A DNA stretch of 64,000 nucleotides, from the NCBI GenBank assembly GCA_005406025.1, contig BGZK01001287.1, positions 1 to 64,000 of the forward strand, written 5' to 3'. The number at the start of each line of letters is the position of its first letter. Positions within the stretch are counted from its first letter, which is position 1. Source of the stretch: Eumeta japonica. Taxonomy: Eukaryota > Arthropoda > Insecta > Lepidoptera > Psychidae. Below the pieces are notes generated by a model. It made no database searches. It had not been told where the DNA came from and saw only the letters and a program-made list of their open reading frames with translations. Below, one piece after another: positions 1-12,063 of this stretch. The translations under genes and the position numbers were made by a program.

Positions 1-174
1 ACGCCAATGGACCATAAAGTATATAGTGAAGTTACAATGAAGCTCACCGCGTTTAATTATTATACATTAGTGTTATAAAGGAGTCGGTATTTAATTATGG
101 AAAACCACTCATAAGAAAGTCTAAATTAGATAAACAAAATTATCACTCAGATATGTAAAAAGTATGAAAGTGCT

Positions 175-266
175 TACTCGGTACCGATTAAGTTTTTTTT
201 ATAAACCTTGATAAAAAAACATATTTAGTACGCTCAAGGTTTTTTGACCTTGATCGGTACTGAGTA
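175..266. repeat. Small inverted repeat
   Basis: Arms TACTCGGTACCGAT (175-188) and ATCGGTACTGAGTA (253-266) are complementary with one mismatch. A second inner pair, AACCTTGA and TCAAGGTT, lies between them. It is probably a short hairpin or MITE remnant; no target duplication is evident. Confidence 0.5.
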
Positions 267-1085
267 CGGTCACCCCTATTTCTCAGAGGGATATGCAGAT
301 AGGGAGGCACAGATTTTCATTCGGTATAATTATTGCATATCTCTCTTGCTACACTGATATCAATCAATCGTTTTAAGTGAGCTCGATGGTTTCGGCTGCT
401 TAAAATCCGGCTCTATTTTAAAATGTCAATGACATTGCAAAATGTTGCAAATGGAAGTCGAAAATAAAAGAACCTAGAGCAATGTTGTTTAACCAATGAG
501 GTCCTAGTGTCGATAACTATATGTGTACAGTAGTCTAAAATAATATAACGTATTCAAAAAAAAAAAATATTTGATTAAAAATAGATGCTAGGTTTTTGTA
601 ATTTTTATTGTTAATTTTTCAAGAAGTTCTTAAAATAGAAATACAATGTAAAAATTGTGATCCAAAACAAATGCAAATCAATATGTATCATGATTAAAAC
701 ATTTTGAAATGAGAATAAGGTATATTTGTCTTCCATTTTTATCTACAACGAAATGAAATAAAAACGATTCCTAATTAGTAGTAATTGAAAATTGATTAGG
801 TTCAACCCATTTTTGTTGAAAGCATTGTAAAAATATCTCATGGACCATTATATTATTTTAAACTTGCGACTCAGAAACTTTTTCTTTCTCTATGAGGATA
901 GCAGTTTTCAGTGAAAAAGGTATTTGTATATTCGTTCTACTTATTCATTAATTCCTCGCTTTTAAAATCAAAGATTTTCAATAAAATAGGGCAGTTCTTG
1001 ATATGGGTTCGATTTTGTAAAATCGAATTATCATCATATCTCGACCTTTTGACGTCCTAGGAAACCGTCTCGACTAATTTCAAAA

Positions 1086-1280
1086 GAATGTCCGTGCGTG
1101 CGTACGTGCATACATGCGTGCGTGTATGCGTGTGCGTGTACGTGTACGTAGATGTGCACGCATGCGTACGTGTGCGTGCGTGCGTGTGCATACATGTCTG
1201 TGTACGTATACATTAATGCGTACGTGCATGCATGTGTCTATGCGCGCTTGCGTGTGGGTGTGTGAGTGTGTGTGTGTATG
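1086..1280. repeat. Degenerate (TG/CG/TA) microsatellite
   Basis: About 190 bases of almost strictly alternating pyrimidine-purine steps (TGCG, TACG, TGCA mixtures) ending in a (TG)n run. The translated minus frame is only His/Thr/Arg repeats, so it is not coding. Such tracts can adopt Z-DNA. Confidence 0.8.
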
Positions 1281-1439
1281 ATTAGTTTTTGTCGTACGAT
1301 ATATCAAGAACAGATATACCAATTGGGACAAGCGAAATGGCGATCGAAATTAGTTGAAACTTAAATATAATTAGATTTTGAAGTTAATTTGTAGAGAAGA
1401 TTCGAATATATTTAAAAATAAATATTTAAAAAAATCGTT

Positions 1440-2200
1440 ATTTTTCAAATAATTTGGAGAATTTCTAACTAATTACAAAAGTTTTTGCTGTTCAAAAATC
1501 GCATCAAATGTAGCCAAGCGACTAAAAATCAAACTATGCATTCGAATTATCAAAAAAAAAAAGGTTTTTAAGATAATTTTACGAATTTCCATCCAATTGA
1601 TTTTTGCACTCTATAAAATACTTTGCACTAAAAAACTGCGTTAAATATCATCAAATGGACCAAAGTTAAATGACACATTCAAAAGACATTGAAGTTTGGA
1701 AATTTTTAAGAAACAATATTTTTAATATAACTTATCAATCAATTTTCGACCCTCTAAAAATATTTGTGACATTCAAAGAACTGCGTCGAATGCCATAAAA
1801 AAAATCCAACGACACATTCAATATCTATTACAGTTTAAGAATTTCCAAAATAGTTTTTTATTGAGAAAACTTCAAAATTTTTCAGTCAATCTAGTTTTGA
1901 CTATATAACAATCCTTCAGAATACTTATTAAACTACTCTAACGATAAGTTCCGAAATCCAACTAGCCCTTCTTCTCTGACAACAAAGTCGATGGTTGCAA
2001 ACTTTATTAAAATTGGTTTGATTGATCGAGAGATGTCGTCAAAAAAACATTCACATTAACATTTTTTTCGAAATAACTTCTAAATTGTCAGATTGTAGTT
2101 TGGTATCGGTCAATTTTATTTGGTGTAATTTGCGTCGAATATCACAGATTAGATTAAAATCGAACAAAGTGTTTGACAAATATCGTAGTTTAAAAATTTT
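1440..2200. repeat. Anciently diverged repeats of about 130 bp
   Basis: A motif like ACTGCGTCGAATRYCA recurs near 1500, 1637, 1780 and 2130. Similar surroundings recur with it: a CTCTAAAAAT/CTATAAAATA block before it and ACACATTCAA or AAATCGAACAA after it. This suggests a badly decayed tandem array. Unit borders are not sharp. Confidence 0.35.
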
Positions 2201-3714
2201 AAAATATGTACTTTTTACTTAAATAAATCTAGATATTTGAAATAAAGAGCTGATAAAGTGCTAAAACTGTATTTTTAAGCTCAGAGAGCGCGAAAGAGTA
2301 CAAAAATTGATCTTTTGCACTTAAACACATTATTTTTACAGTTAGGTATATTTTAAATATTGAGTTTGAAGGTAGCGAAAAATTTCATGAGTAGATAGTC
2401 TAAAACGTCAATTGTTTTTATCGAATTTTTGATCATAAAGTAACTGATTTTGGAGTTAAAAATCATCAATGAATATCATGGGGGGAAGTTTTAGGGATGA
2501 TCTGCAGGGTCAAACATGTTATCGATTTTTTTATGTCTAAGACGTGTACTTAACCATTAACATTATTACTATTTAAATAGGTGTCATAAATCACTCAATA
2601 TGCCATAAATAGAAAATATATTATTAATATAACATTTCTAATCAACCTATAGTACATTTTATATAATTTTTATAATATGTAACAGTCATTTCTTTGAATT
2701 GATCGTTTATTTACTACATTTTGGATATAATATTGTTCTAATCATCCTTTTAATAATTTTGTTGCCTACAAGCACTAGACTGGAATACACATGCTATTAA
2801 AAAATCATGCATCTCTACTACTACGGAATACGCTCCTTTAAAGCATATTCTTCAAGAGCAACTTACTAATGACACAACTAATTTCTAATGAGTATTGGGA
2901 CGCATGTTAAATATCAACATTTTCAATTAACAACGCACTATTTTCAAGCACATTATTTCAGGTTTATTTTTGAAATCTTAAATTGAAAAGGCGAGAGTGT
3001 GAATACGGAACTACCTTAGTAGAAGAAAGCATTCTTTACATAATGAAATTGAGTAAAAAGATATTGCCAGTTTCAAATTATATTGTCCAGTGATTGTCCT
3101 TTTAGTATGCATTTTTCTTCTATATGTTATTATCTTTTTATTTTTTCGTATTTGTATTTCATAAAAATGATAATTAGACAAATATCTATAAAAATAGATT
3201 TCCCGTTTCCTTATGAAAACATTGTTTGCATCCTTATAAAAGAAACTCAAAACTGGACAAGAATGAGCTTTAAATTGCTCATGAGTCCATTCCTCGTCTC
3301 TATCAAATGCTATTAAGCACAAAATTATTACCATCAAATCCTACAGCTTTGCCAATCCTACCGAATTTTGCCCAAACAGCGAAATTAGCTTGAAACATAA
3401 TAATTAAAAACCTGTTTCAAATATTACTGTTTTCTCTTTTAAGTAGAAAACAAGACTGTTTTCTGGCAGCTCTGAGCCTTTATAACGGTACCTAATGTCA
3501 ATCAGTTGCTCGTCCATTGCCCAACATTGCCCAACGCCATGACCTCACTACACATAATTAGATTCCTGTTTTGTAACTTATGAAACATCATCAAAATATG
3601 ACTACATTTCTTTGAACCATATCAATTGCTCACTTCTTGATTGCTTCTATCCGATCTTTATAAATTTTCTTAGAGAAAAATCGGCAACAAAGAATTCGAC
3701 GTTTTTTTGACGAG

Positions 3715-4625
3715 CAAATTACATTTTACTATCTAACAGATGGCGCTTTTAAGGATAACCTTGGCTTACATTTTACTATCGTTAGAGAGCGCTTTTAAGG
3801 AAAACACTGACTAAAATTTTACGATCTAACAGATGGCACTTTTAAAGTAAACAGTAACTTAAATTTTACGATCGTTAGATGGCATTTTTAAGAAAACAAT
3901 GACTTGCATTTCATTATCTAACAGATGGCGCTTTTAGTGGAAACCATGACTTCCATTTTACGATCTAACAGAAGGCGCTTTTAAAAAAAAACCTGACTTA
4001 CATGTTATGATTAAACAGATGGCGTACTTAAAAGAAAACATTGACTTACATTTCACGATATAACAGATGGCGCTTTTAAAGAAAACAGTGACTTACATTT
4101 TACTATCTAGCAGATGGCCCTTTCAAGGATAATACTTACTTACATGTTATGATTTAACAGATGGCGTATTTAAAAGAAAACATTGACTTGTATGTTATGA
4201 TTTAACAGATGGCGTATTTAAAAGAAAACGCTGACTTACATTTTACTATCTAACAGATGGCGCTCTTAGTGGAAACCATGATTTTTATGTTACGATCTAA
4301 CAGATGGTGCTTTTAAGAATAACACTGACTTATATGTTGCGATCGTTAGATGGCGCTTTTACAGAAAACAATGACACATTTTACGATCTAATAGATGACG
4401 CTCTTAAAGATAACACTTATTTACATTTTATTATCTAACAGATGGCGCTTTTAAGGATAACACTGACTTACATTTTACGATCGCTAGATAGCGCTTTTAA
4501 AGAAAACACTGACCTCCGTTGTGATTTAACAGATGGCGTATTTAAAAGAAAACAGTGACTTAAATTTTACTGTCATTAGATGGCGCTTTTAAAGAAAACA
4601 GTGAATTACATCTTACGATACAAGA
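3715..4625 (+). repeat. 46-bp tandem repeat (satellite), about 19 units
   Basis: The core TAACAGATGGCGCTTTTAA recurs about every 46-48 bases, from about 3735 to about 4580. Each unit continues with GAAAACACTGACTTACATTT and TACGATC/TACTATC. I count about 19 variants (AACAGATGGCGTATTTAA, CGTTAGATGGCGCTTTT and others). Units differ by substitutions and 1-2 base indels, so the array is old or gene-converted in blocks. No coding frame is conserved. Confidence 0.85.
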
Positions 4626-4710
4626 TATTTTTCTAATTTATTTTGAATTTTCAAAATTGTTTCGTTGATATAGGCAAGTGTTGGTACTGTTTAGTAGTGT
4701 TTAGGTATTA

Positions 4711-4958
4711 GGGGCCATCCATAAATTATAAGGTTTGTGACGTCCCTCCCGCATGTCCTTGTGACAGGTGACCACACCTAAAAAAAACAGCAGTTTTTGC
4801 AATTTTTTTTTGTTCAAAATACTTTGGACAAAACAAAAGGCATACCTAAACCTTTTTTGGTTTTCAGATTTGACGTCACAAAGCTTTCGACCTGCTCCTT
4901 GTCACGCATTGTCACATTTCGTTGACCGAAATATTTGACGTAATTTATGGATGGCCCC
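4711..4958. mobile_element. MITE with GGGGCCATCC termini
   Basis: The left end GGGGCCATCCATAAATTA (4711-4728) is repeated inverted at the right end, TAATTTATGGATGGCCCC, ending at 4958. The direct triplet TTA flanks both sides (4708-4710 and 4959-4961), consistent with a 3-bp target duplication. It is 248 bp with no coding capacity. It abuts the satellite within about 90 bp. Confidence 0.8.
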
Positions 4959-5870
4959 TTATAATAGTAATGATAACAGTTGCTAGTATGAAGAGCACTG
5001 TGTTTCCTTTAAGAAAATAAATATTTTTTTAAATTATTTGTATTTTAATAACTTTGGTCCTTCTGATGTATTTATATGAAGAAAATATAAGAGGCTGCCT
5101 AACTTTGTCCAAAAGACTTTAGCGACCATTTTCGTCTAATAGGATGTTATTTTATTCCTTTTGGAAGATTACATCACAATAGTGCCCTGCCTGTATCAAT
5201 ATTTTGTAATTTCAGTGTTATAGGTCTTAAAATGGAGTAGCAATGTAAGGTTGGCAAAATTGAGGACATTGGCACCTAATTTTGCCCGCATGTTGATATT
5301 TCAATAACTCCAAAAATAATTTAATTTCGAGGCTATGAATATAAAATTTGAATCTATGATTGACGGTTATTAGTGTAATTAGCTTGGTTTCCTATACAAC
5401 GCGTATTTTTAAAGTTATGATCGAAAAATTGAAAAAAGCAGGCAAAGTTGTACGATTTGAGGGTACACATTCTATTTAATAACTTAAAAGCGCGTTGAGG
5501 TGGTGCTATTTAATTAAAATTATGAACCTTTGTCCATAAAATTAATAGGCAACAAAATCCTGACATATTTGACAATGTCATAATATGACAAACTCCTACT
5601 GACACATTCGAACTGTCCCAACCACAGTGTCCAACTTGTTCAATCATTTTTGTTGTCTAATGTAGATTAACTAATTGTTCTCGATTGATCAAAAACTAAA
5701 ATGTATTGTTTTTTAACCTAGTATTCAAACCATTTGTGCATTTTTACGTATGTAGAGTCTATCAGTATTTCAGTCTTCAGAAACTGTCAGACTTTTCTTG
5801 AATATTCTTTTCATAGTAGTAACTAATACCATACTAAAGATTGTAACGTACAATAAATTAAAAATTGTTA

Positions 5871-5939
5871 ATGAAGATGTTTTGTTGGGGTAATGCTAGT
5901 CAACATGAATTATGTTTAGATGATCAAGATTCTCATGTC
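5871..5939 (+). CDS. Herc4: Herc4 exon 1: start and first RCC1 blade strand
   Basis: Encodes [18 protein letters not shown] and ends in phase 0 before GTAAGT. CWGN is the usual opening of HERC3/4-type RCC1 domains. Two in-frame ATGs (5871, 5877) compete; the second gives MFCWGNA, closest to the family. No stop codon restricts which is used. Confidence 0.88.
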
Positions 5940-8900
5940 GTAAGTCCATTACTTTTTTTTATAATATTCAAGTTTTTATTTATTTAAATCATTCACCTTG
6001 GATATAATTACGTCTTATTTAAGATTATTAAACCTACTTTGTCCAAATGGGAAGAATGTAATCGCATTCGTTCAGTAGCAGCGGGAGAATTCCATGTTCT
6101 TTATCTTACCACCCAAGGGAAACTGTATTCTTGTGGCAATAATGAAGTTGGACAACTAGGTTGGCAATCTGATGAAAGTCATTGTCCAGGTTTGTATTGG
6201 CTAAAGATTATTTATTTGAAATAACTATAAAATCATGAATGATTGTTAAATAACCATTTTGTTTCCTTTTTTCCTTAGCTTTGGTTGAAACTTTTAAAGG
6301 ATGTACAATATCGACAGTGGCATGTGGTCAGCAGCATTCTATGGCTTTGGATGAGTGGGGCCAACCATTCAGTTGGGGTTCTGATGAGATGGGGCAACTT
6401 GGAACCAATTTGGGGGCACATGCTCAGGACAAACCTAAAATTATTAAGTTTCTCGCTACAAAAAATATAGTACAGATAGCTTGTGGTGCAAATCATTCAT
6501 TTGCATTATCAAATAGTGAGTTGCTTTAAAATATTAAGTAGGTCAATATAATTTTGCTGATGTTAACTAATTGAGATCCTCATTTGTGTCAGTTTATTTA
6601 AAGTTAAAAATGTTTTGAATCACTAGCATTCCTGATCATTTAATAAAATTTTGTGTATACGTTTCAGCAGTGATTTATTTTTTAGTGAATGTCATGGTTG
6701 TATTTTCATCAATGATCAGTCTAATTTTGCTCTCAATGTATGGATTTTAAAATTTTCAGATGGAGAGTTATATGCTTGGGGTGCAAATAATTTTGGACAA
6801 TGTGGCCTTGGCAATATGACTATTAAAGAAATGATTCCAAAGCAGATCACATCATTATCAGGTGTACCCATTGCTATGATAGCATGTGGTAGTAATCATA
6901 CTTTTTGCATTGTCTAAGTAAGTTGGAATTTATTATGCAGTAGTTACTGGTCTTTACAACACTTATTCATGGTATATTCATTTCAAGCAAGACCTCTATT
7001 ATGAACAACGGTGTGCCAACACAAAGAGTGTTATGGTTTGGGTAAAATGTCTTAGATATTAAAATTAAATTTTTTCTACAAAAAATTTATAACTTATATT
7101 TCCAATGCATGCTATTAGGTATGTGGAATATTTATAAACAAAATCAAAGACATTTTATTGAAATATCTTGCAATTATGACTTACACATTTAAGAAATTAA
7201 AATGTGAATACTTTCCACAATATAACTAATACTTTTGCCAGATTTATTTGATTTTATTTGTTGGAAATAAGTTGACAGTCTCTAATAAAACATTAATGCT
7301 ATGCTACTTAAAAAGGAAATGAGAAAGTTAATCTAAATATGACGTAAGTTACAGATCATTTAAAAATAACTAAGCTAGGCATCCAAGAAAAGTAAATGTA
7401 TAAGGTTAAAAAAACAGTCTCACAGTGGTGTGCTTCAAACTCTAATTTGAAATAATTAACCGTTTAAGTTAACTGCTGAATGTGGCAAAATCTATTGTTT
7501 TTTATTTCACAGTTGGCACTTAACTTAGATAATATTAATGATATTAGCATTTATGACATTAAAATAATCTCACAAATGCCAACGTCTTGAAGATTATCTA
7601 TATTTTGGCATGTTTAGTTTTTGACTTTAACAGTTGGCAACTAACTATTACACATAATAGTTTGAAGTACATCATTGTCAATGAGGATTTAGTAGTTGTA
7701 TAAAAGTTTGCAAAAATGATACTGATACCACTCCAAATATGTTTTTGTCATGTCAATGATGTAACATTAGCAAAACTCGATGTAATTATAATTATTTACT
7801 CAGTGTTTATGGGATAAAAAAATACATATTTGAATAATTTTTTTAATTAAAACCCAGTCTTAGAAGAATTAAAAAAGTACATTAGAAATATTCACATACA
7901 AAATTCCTTGTAAGATTTTCTACAAAACATAAAATAACAAGGATTATATTATTAATTTATAATAGCTTTAATTAATGTTTTCATATTGTTATGTCATAAA
8001 TATGAATTTATCATTGCTTTGATTTATAATCACATAAATAGTAGGATCTAATATTGCACTGTTGCTATTGATTACATTTTCTTTTTATATAGTGGATTCT
8101 ATTATTTTCTGCAGTTTATCAGCTTTGTGTTTTATTCTTATAATCTTGATGTATTTCAAATATTTCATAAGAATACCCTATGTAATATTAATAATTTATC
8201 GTGTTATACATTTGCATTATTTTAATGAAATAATGACTTATCATAAATGCTCATGTTACTGTTGTACTGATAATACTAACCACATGACTTTATCACTATT
8301 GTGGGAAATAAATTAATTACTTAGTAAAAAACCAGTAACAAGTAATATATTTAAATAATCTGTGATTTTATTAACAGATCAGGTGCAGTGTTTGGTTGGG
8401 GTAAAAATTCTAATGGACAACTTGGACTACAAGACAGAGAGAATCGCTATTATCCTACACATTTAAAGTTGCTGAGAAATGTCAAAGTAAGTTTTAATCT
8501 ACTGTCAACAGTAACCTAAACTTTTTCATGTCTTTTTTTTTTGCTTTATATTTCCTCCGAGGATGCACTCTGTTGGCACCATTGTATAATTAAATTTATT
8601 ATGTTATCATTGTGTATTATATATAGTCCAGGATCCCTGGGCTATTTTTGCACTTGATTACTATTAAGCTGAATCTTCGTAAATAGCTTCGTTTTGATGA
8701 GACGCCCAACAATGCCCTGTGTGGAAATTCTCGATTCTGGTAGCTAACAGAGCTAGCAAGGATATAATAATATGTTTATTTAATGAGTCTCAAAAATTTT
8801 ATTAGTAACTGAGGGATTATTTTTTTAATCTCAAGATAATTATCTAAATTACTTGAAAAAATATTTGTCCTACAAAATGTAAGGTTTGATTAATGAGTCC

Positions 8901-11900
8901 CTTCCTGTCAACATGTATTGATCACGAAGTCATTAAAAATCATTACTAACCAGCTGGTTTTTTTTGTACTTCGTTAACATGTATATAATGTAATGGTCAC
9001 CTTGTCCTACAAATTTTGTGGTACGTTATTCCGGTCCTACGCTTAGAAATTGTTAATTCCACAAGACAATTTTTTTCATTACTAACTGTAGGATAAAAAT
9101 ATTACATGATAGGTTAGTGGGTTCTCTGCACAAATAAAACAATGTTCTACAAGAAAGCAGGGACGGATAGCTAGTTCGACAGTGATTGTAATTTTTCCGT
9201 TTTCCTATTCATAACATGACATACAGTAAAAAAATTTCTTTTTAAATTAAAAAAAATATTTTTTAATAAAATAGATAAAAACATGTAATTTTATACAAAT
9301 ATTATACATTAATCTTCATCAGATGCATCAGAGAAATCTTCGCTCCTAACATCACTGTCATCTTCATCTGTTTCCATTTCTTCATCCGTGATGTCCGAGT
9401 CTGTAGTAACATGAGAAAATTAAGTAAATTATAATAATATAATATATAATAATGAATAATCAATCAATAAATATCAATAGTATTAATAGGAGTACCTTGT
9501 GTGGCTGAAGATAATTCTTGAAAAGATGGACTTTGGGGACCATCATACCAGTAATATTGATATTTGCCATCAATTATTGTCCATCCATAGTTTTCCGGCA
9601 ATTTTTCTGTGGGGCACCGCATATATGCATTACACCATACATCGCTGATAAATGCCGTTCTTTTAATTTGTTGTAACAATTTTCTTTAATATTTTTTAAT
9701 ATTTACATAGAAACATGACAGTAAATACAATGTCTATATAAATATCACATAGCGTCATCAATATTAAAAACATTATCCCATATTAAAATGATATTTAGTA
9801 AAATAGTCATACAAGAACATAACTTTAAATGATCAAAAATTTAGTATATATGTTGCATAATAGTAATAGTTAGTAATATAAAAAGTAATAGATAATACAA
9901 TTAAATATTCCTGAGAACAGTCGAGCGTTTCCGAGCATACTCGAATTCTCCGACGCTTCATTTAGTAAACGATAAGCACTTGGCAGAGTTTACTATTGCA
10001 TTGAATATATTCATATTATATTATAAATTTACTAAGAATATATGTAAAATATACTATACTCTCGAAAATTAATGTTTAAAGAATGTTACAATACTAATGC
10101 TCCATTTTACATAATTACTTGGAAATATGAACTTAATAAATCATTTTTCAATTATTTTAAAAATTGAGTAAAAATATTCGATCGACTTACCTTTCATAAG
10201 ATAAATATTTAGATTTCACTCGAAACTCTTTGTAACAAGAGGAATGATGGCCTATTACATTGTCACTTCAATTTTCAGGTAATACAACATCGCCATATTT
10301 ATGTTGATGATGCTTTCGAGCAGATAGAAAAGTTTATAAGAGCCAAATGTCTTTAATGAAATTCTTCACTTCTTCTCTTTTTTCTCGAAAATTAGTATTT
10401 TCACAAAGCAAATTGCACAAAAAACACTCCATAATTATTTTATAGTACAACAAGTATTACTCAAAAGAAATAAAATAAAATAAATCACTTGGTGGAATAG
10501 AAAAATGTTTGTACCTTTATAACCAATATCAGCATGTGAAGGGCTACCTAACAAACAGTAAGCAATGCCCTATGCATGCGCCCAGCTGTGACAGCTATTG
10601 CAGCAAAATAGACAAAATAACTTGATTTTTCATTTCATGAATTTCAAGTATGTATTCAATTGAAGGACCGCGACAACGTACCACACAATTTGTAGGACAA
10701 TGCGACCATTACTTTATATACATGTTAATGAAGTAAAAAAAAAATCAGCTTATTAGTAATGATTTTTAATGACTTCGTGATCAATACATGTTGACAGGAG
10801 AGGACTCATTAATCAAACCTTACATTTTTTAGGACAAATATTTTTTCAAGTAATTTAGATAATTATCTTGAGATTAAAAAAAGAATCCCTCAGTCACTAA
10901 TAAAATTTTTGAGACTCATTAAATAAACATATTATATCCTTGCTACCTCTGTTAGCTACCAGAATTAAGAATTTTCACACAGGACATTGTTGGGCGTCTC
11001 ATCAAAACGAAGCTATTTACGAAGATTCAGCTTGATAGTAATCAAGTGCAAAAATAGCCCAGGGATCCTGGATTAATATGAGTATAAAAGCAATAATTGA
11101 GTCCTATTTCAAATTAATATCTCTCCATGAAAATAGGAATTAACACAGATTTTTTTTATGAATGAATATTTTTACATTCATATTTTCAGATGTGAAAAAA
11201 CAATTTTTAAGATTATTCCCTAAAAGTAAAATTTTAAAAGTTATTTAAATTTATTTAGATGAAAACCCGGCTTCGCTCTGGTGAAATGTGACTCATAATA
11301 CACATGTAGGTAGATATTTTTGTAGTTATCGGTTCTCAAGGAATATTTAAGGCATAGATTCTTATAGTATTGTTCATTGTGTTTAATAAATATAGTCTAT
11401 TGAAATTGCAAAAGTTTTTACATAAGTAATTTTAATTTTAAATCAACTTTCAAAATAAATTAACAAAACAAATAGCTTTTAAGGTTTATTCTTTGCGAAC
11501 GTCTCTGTTTTAAGTACTCAGTCTTTTTCTTTACTTTGGTAGGTAGGTAAGTACTTAGTACTTTTGAAAATAAAAAATTAAAATGTTTTTCTTTATACAA
11601 ATTGGCTAAATCAAAAATAGTATTTATATTTTTTTATTCCCTCAATGTTTATGGCAAGACGTTTCGTTTTACACAGTCACATCAGTCACAGTTTTGTTTT
11701 TAAAGTGAATTGCACGAGGAAGGCCTATGTGCGCTTCATATTTCACATTTATTAATCTACTCAAGATGTTATTCCGTGTCAGTGACGTTTCGATAGAGTG
11801 GCCAACATGGCGACTGCGATTTGTCTGTCAGCATCATTAGAATTGAATAAAATACTCGACAATCCGAATTTTGCAGATACATGTTGTCAACTCGATATCT

Positions 11901-11993
11901 TTATTTTTTTTATGTTTTATTATTCAGGTAAAGTTTCGATCGAGTCTACCATATCCCTTGACGAAACTATTAATATAGATATACTTGTATAAG

Positions 11994-12063
<70 letters not shown>

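Larger units (their letters stand above)
1..5870. other. Upstream intergenic region, no gene seen
   Basis: No ORF here resembles a protein I recognise; the open frames are short and of low complexity. The region holds a small inverted repeat (175-266), an alternating TG/CG-rich tract, a set of diverged repeats (about 1440-2200), a 46-bp satellite and a 248-bp MITE, listed separately. The promoter and 5' UTR of the HERC4 gene must lie in the last few hundred bases, but I see no convincing TATA or initiator element. Confidence 0.6.

Noticed and set aside
1080..1331. Minus-strand 83-codon ORF rich in His/Thr/Arg
   Set aside because: It is the translation of the alternating TG/CG tract; no real protein character.
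3011..3337. Overlapping ORFs of 108 and 77 codons on both strands
   Set aside because: AT-rich low-complexity translations with no homology and no splice or start support.
6651..6759. Upstream extension of the exon 4 reading frame (ATG at 6651)
   Set aside because: The frame is open by chance into the intron; the acceptor AATTTTCAG at 6759 and the RCC1 alignment fix the exon start at 6760.
8062..8316. 84-codon hydrophobic ORF in Herc4 intron 4
   Set aside because: Composition (I, Y, F, L) follows from AT-rich intron sequence; no domain, and it lies between two solid Herc4 exons.
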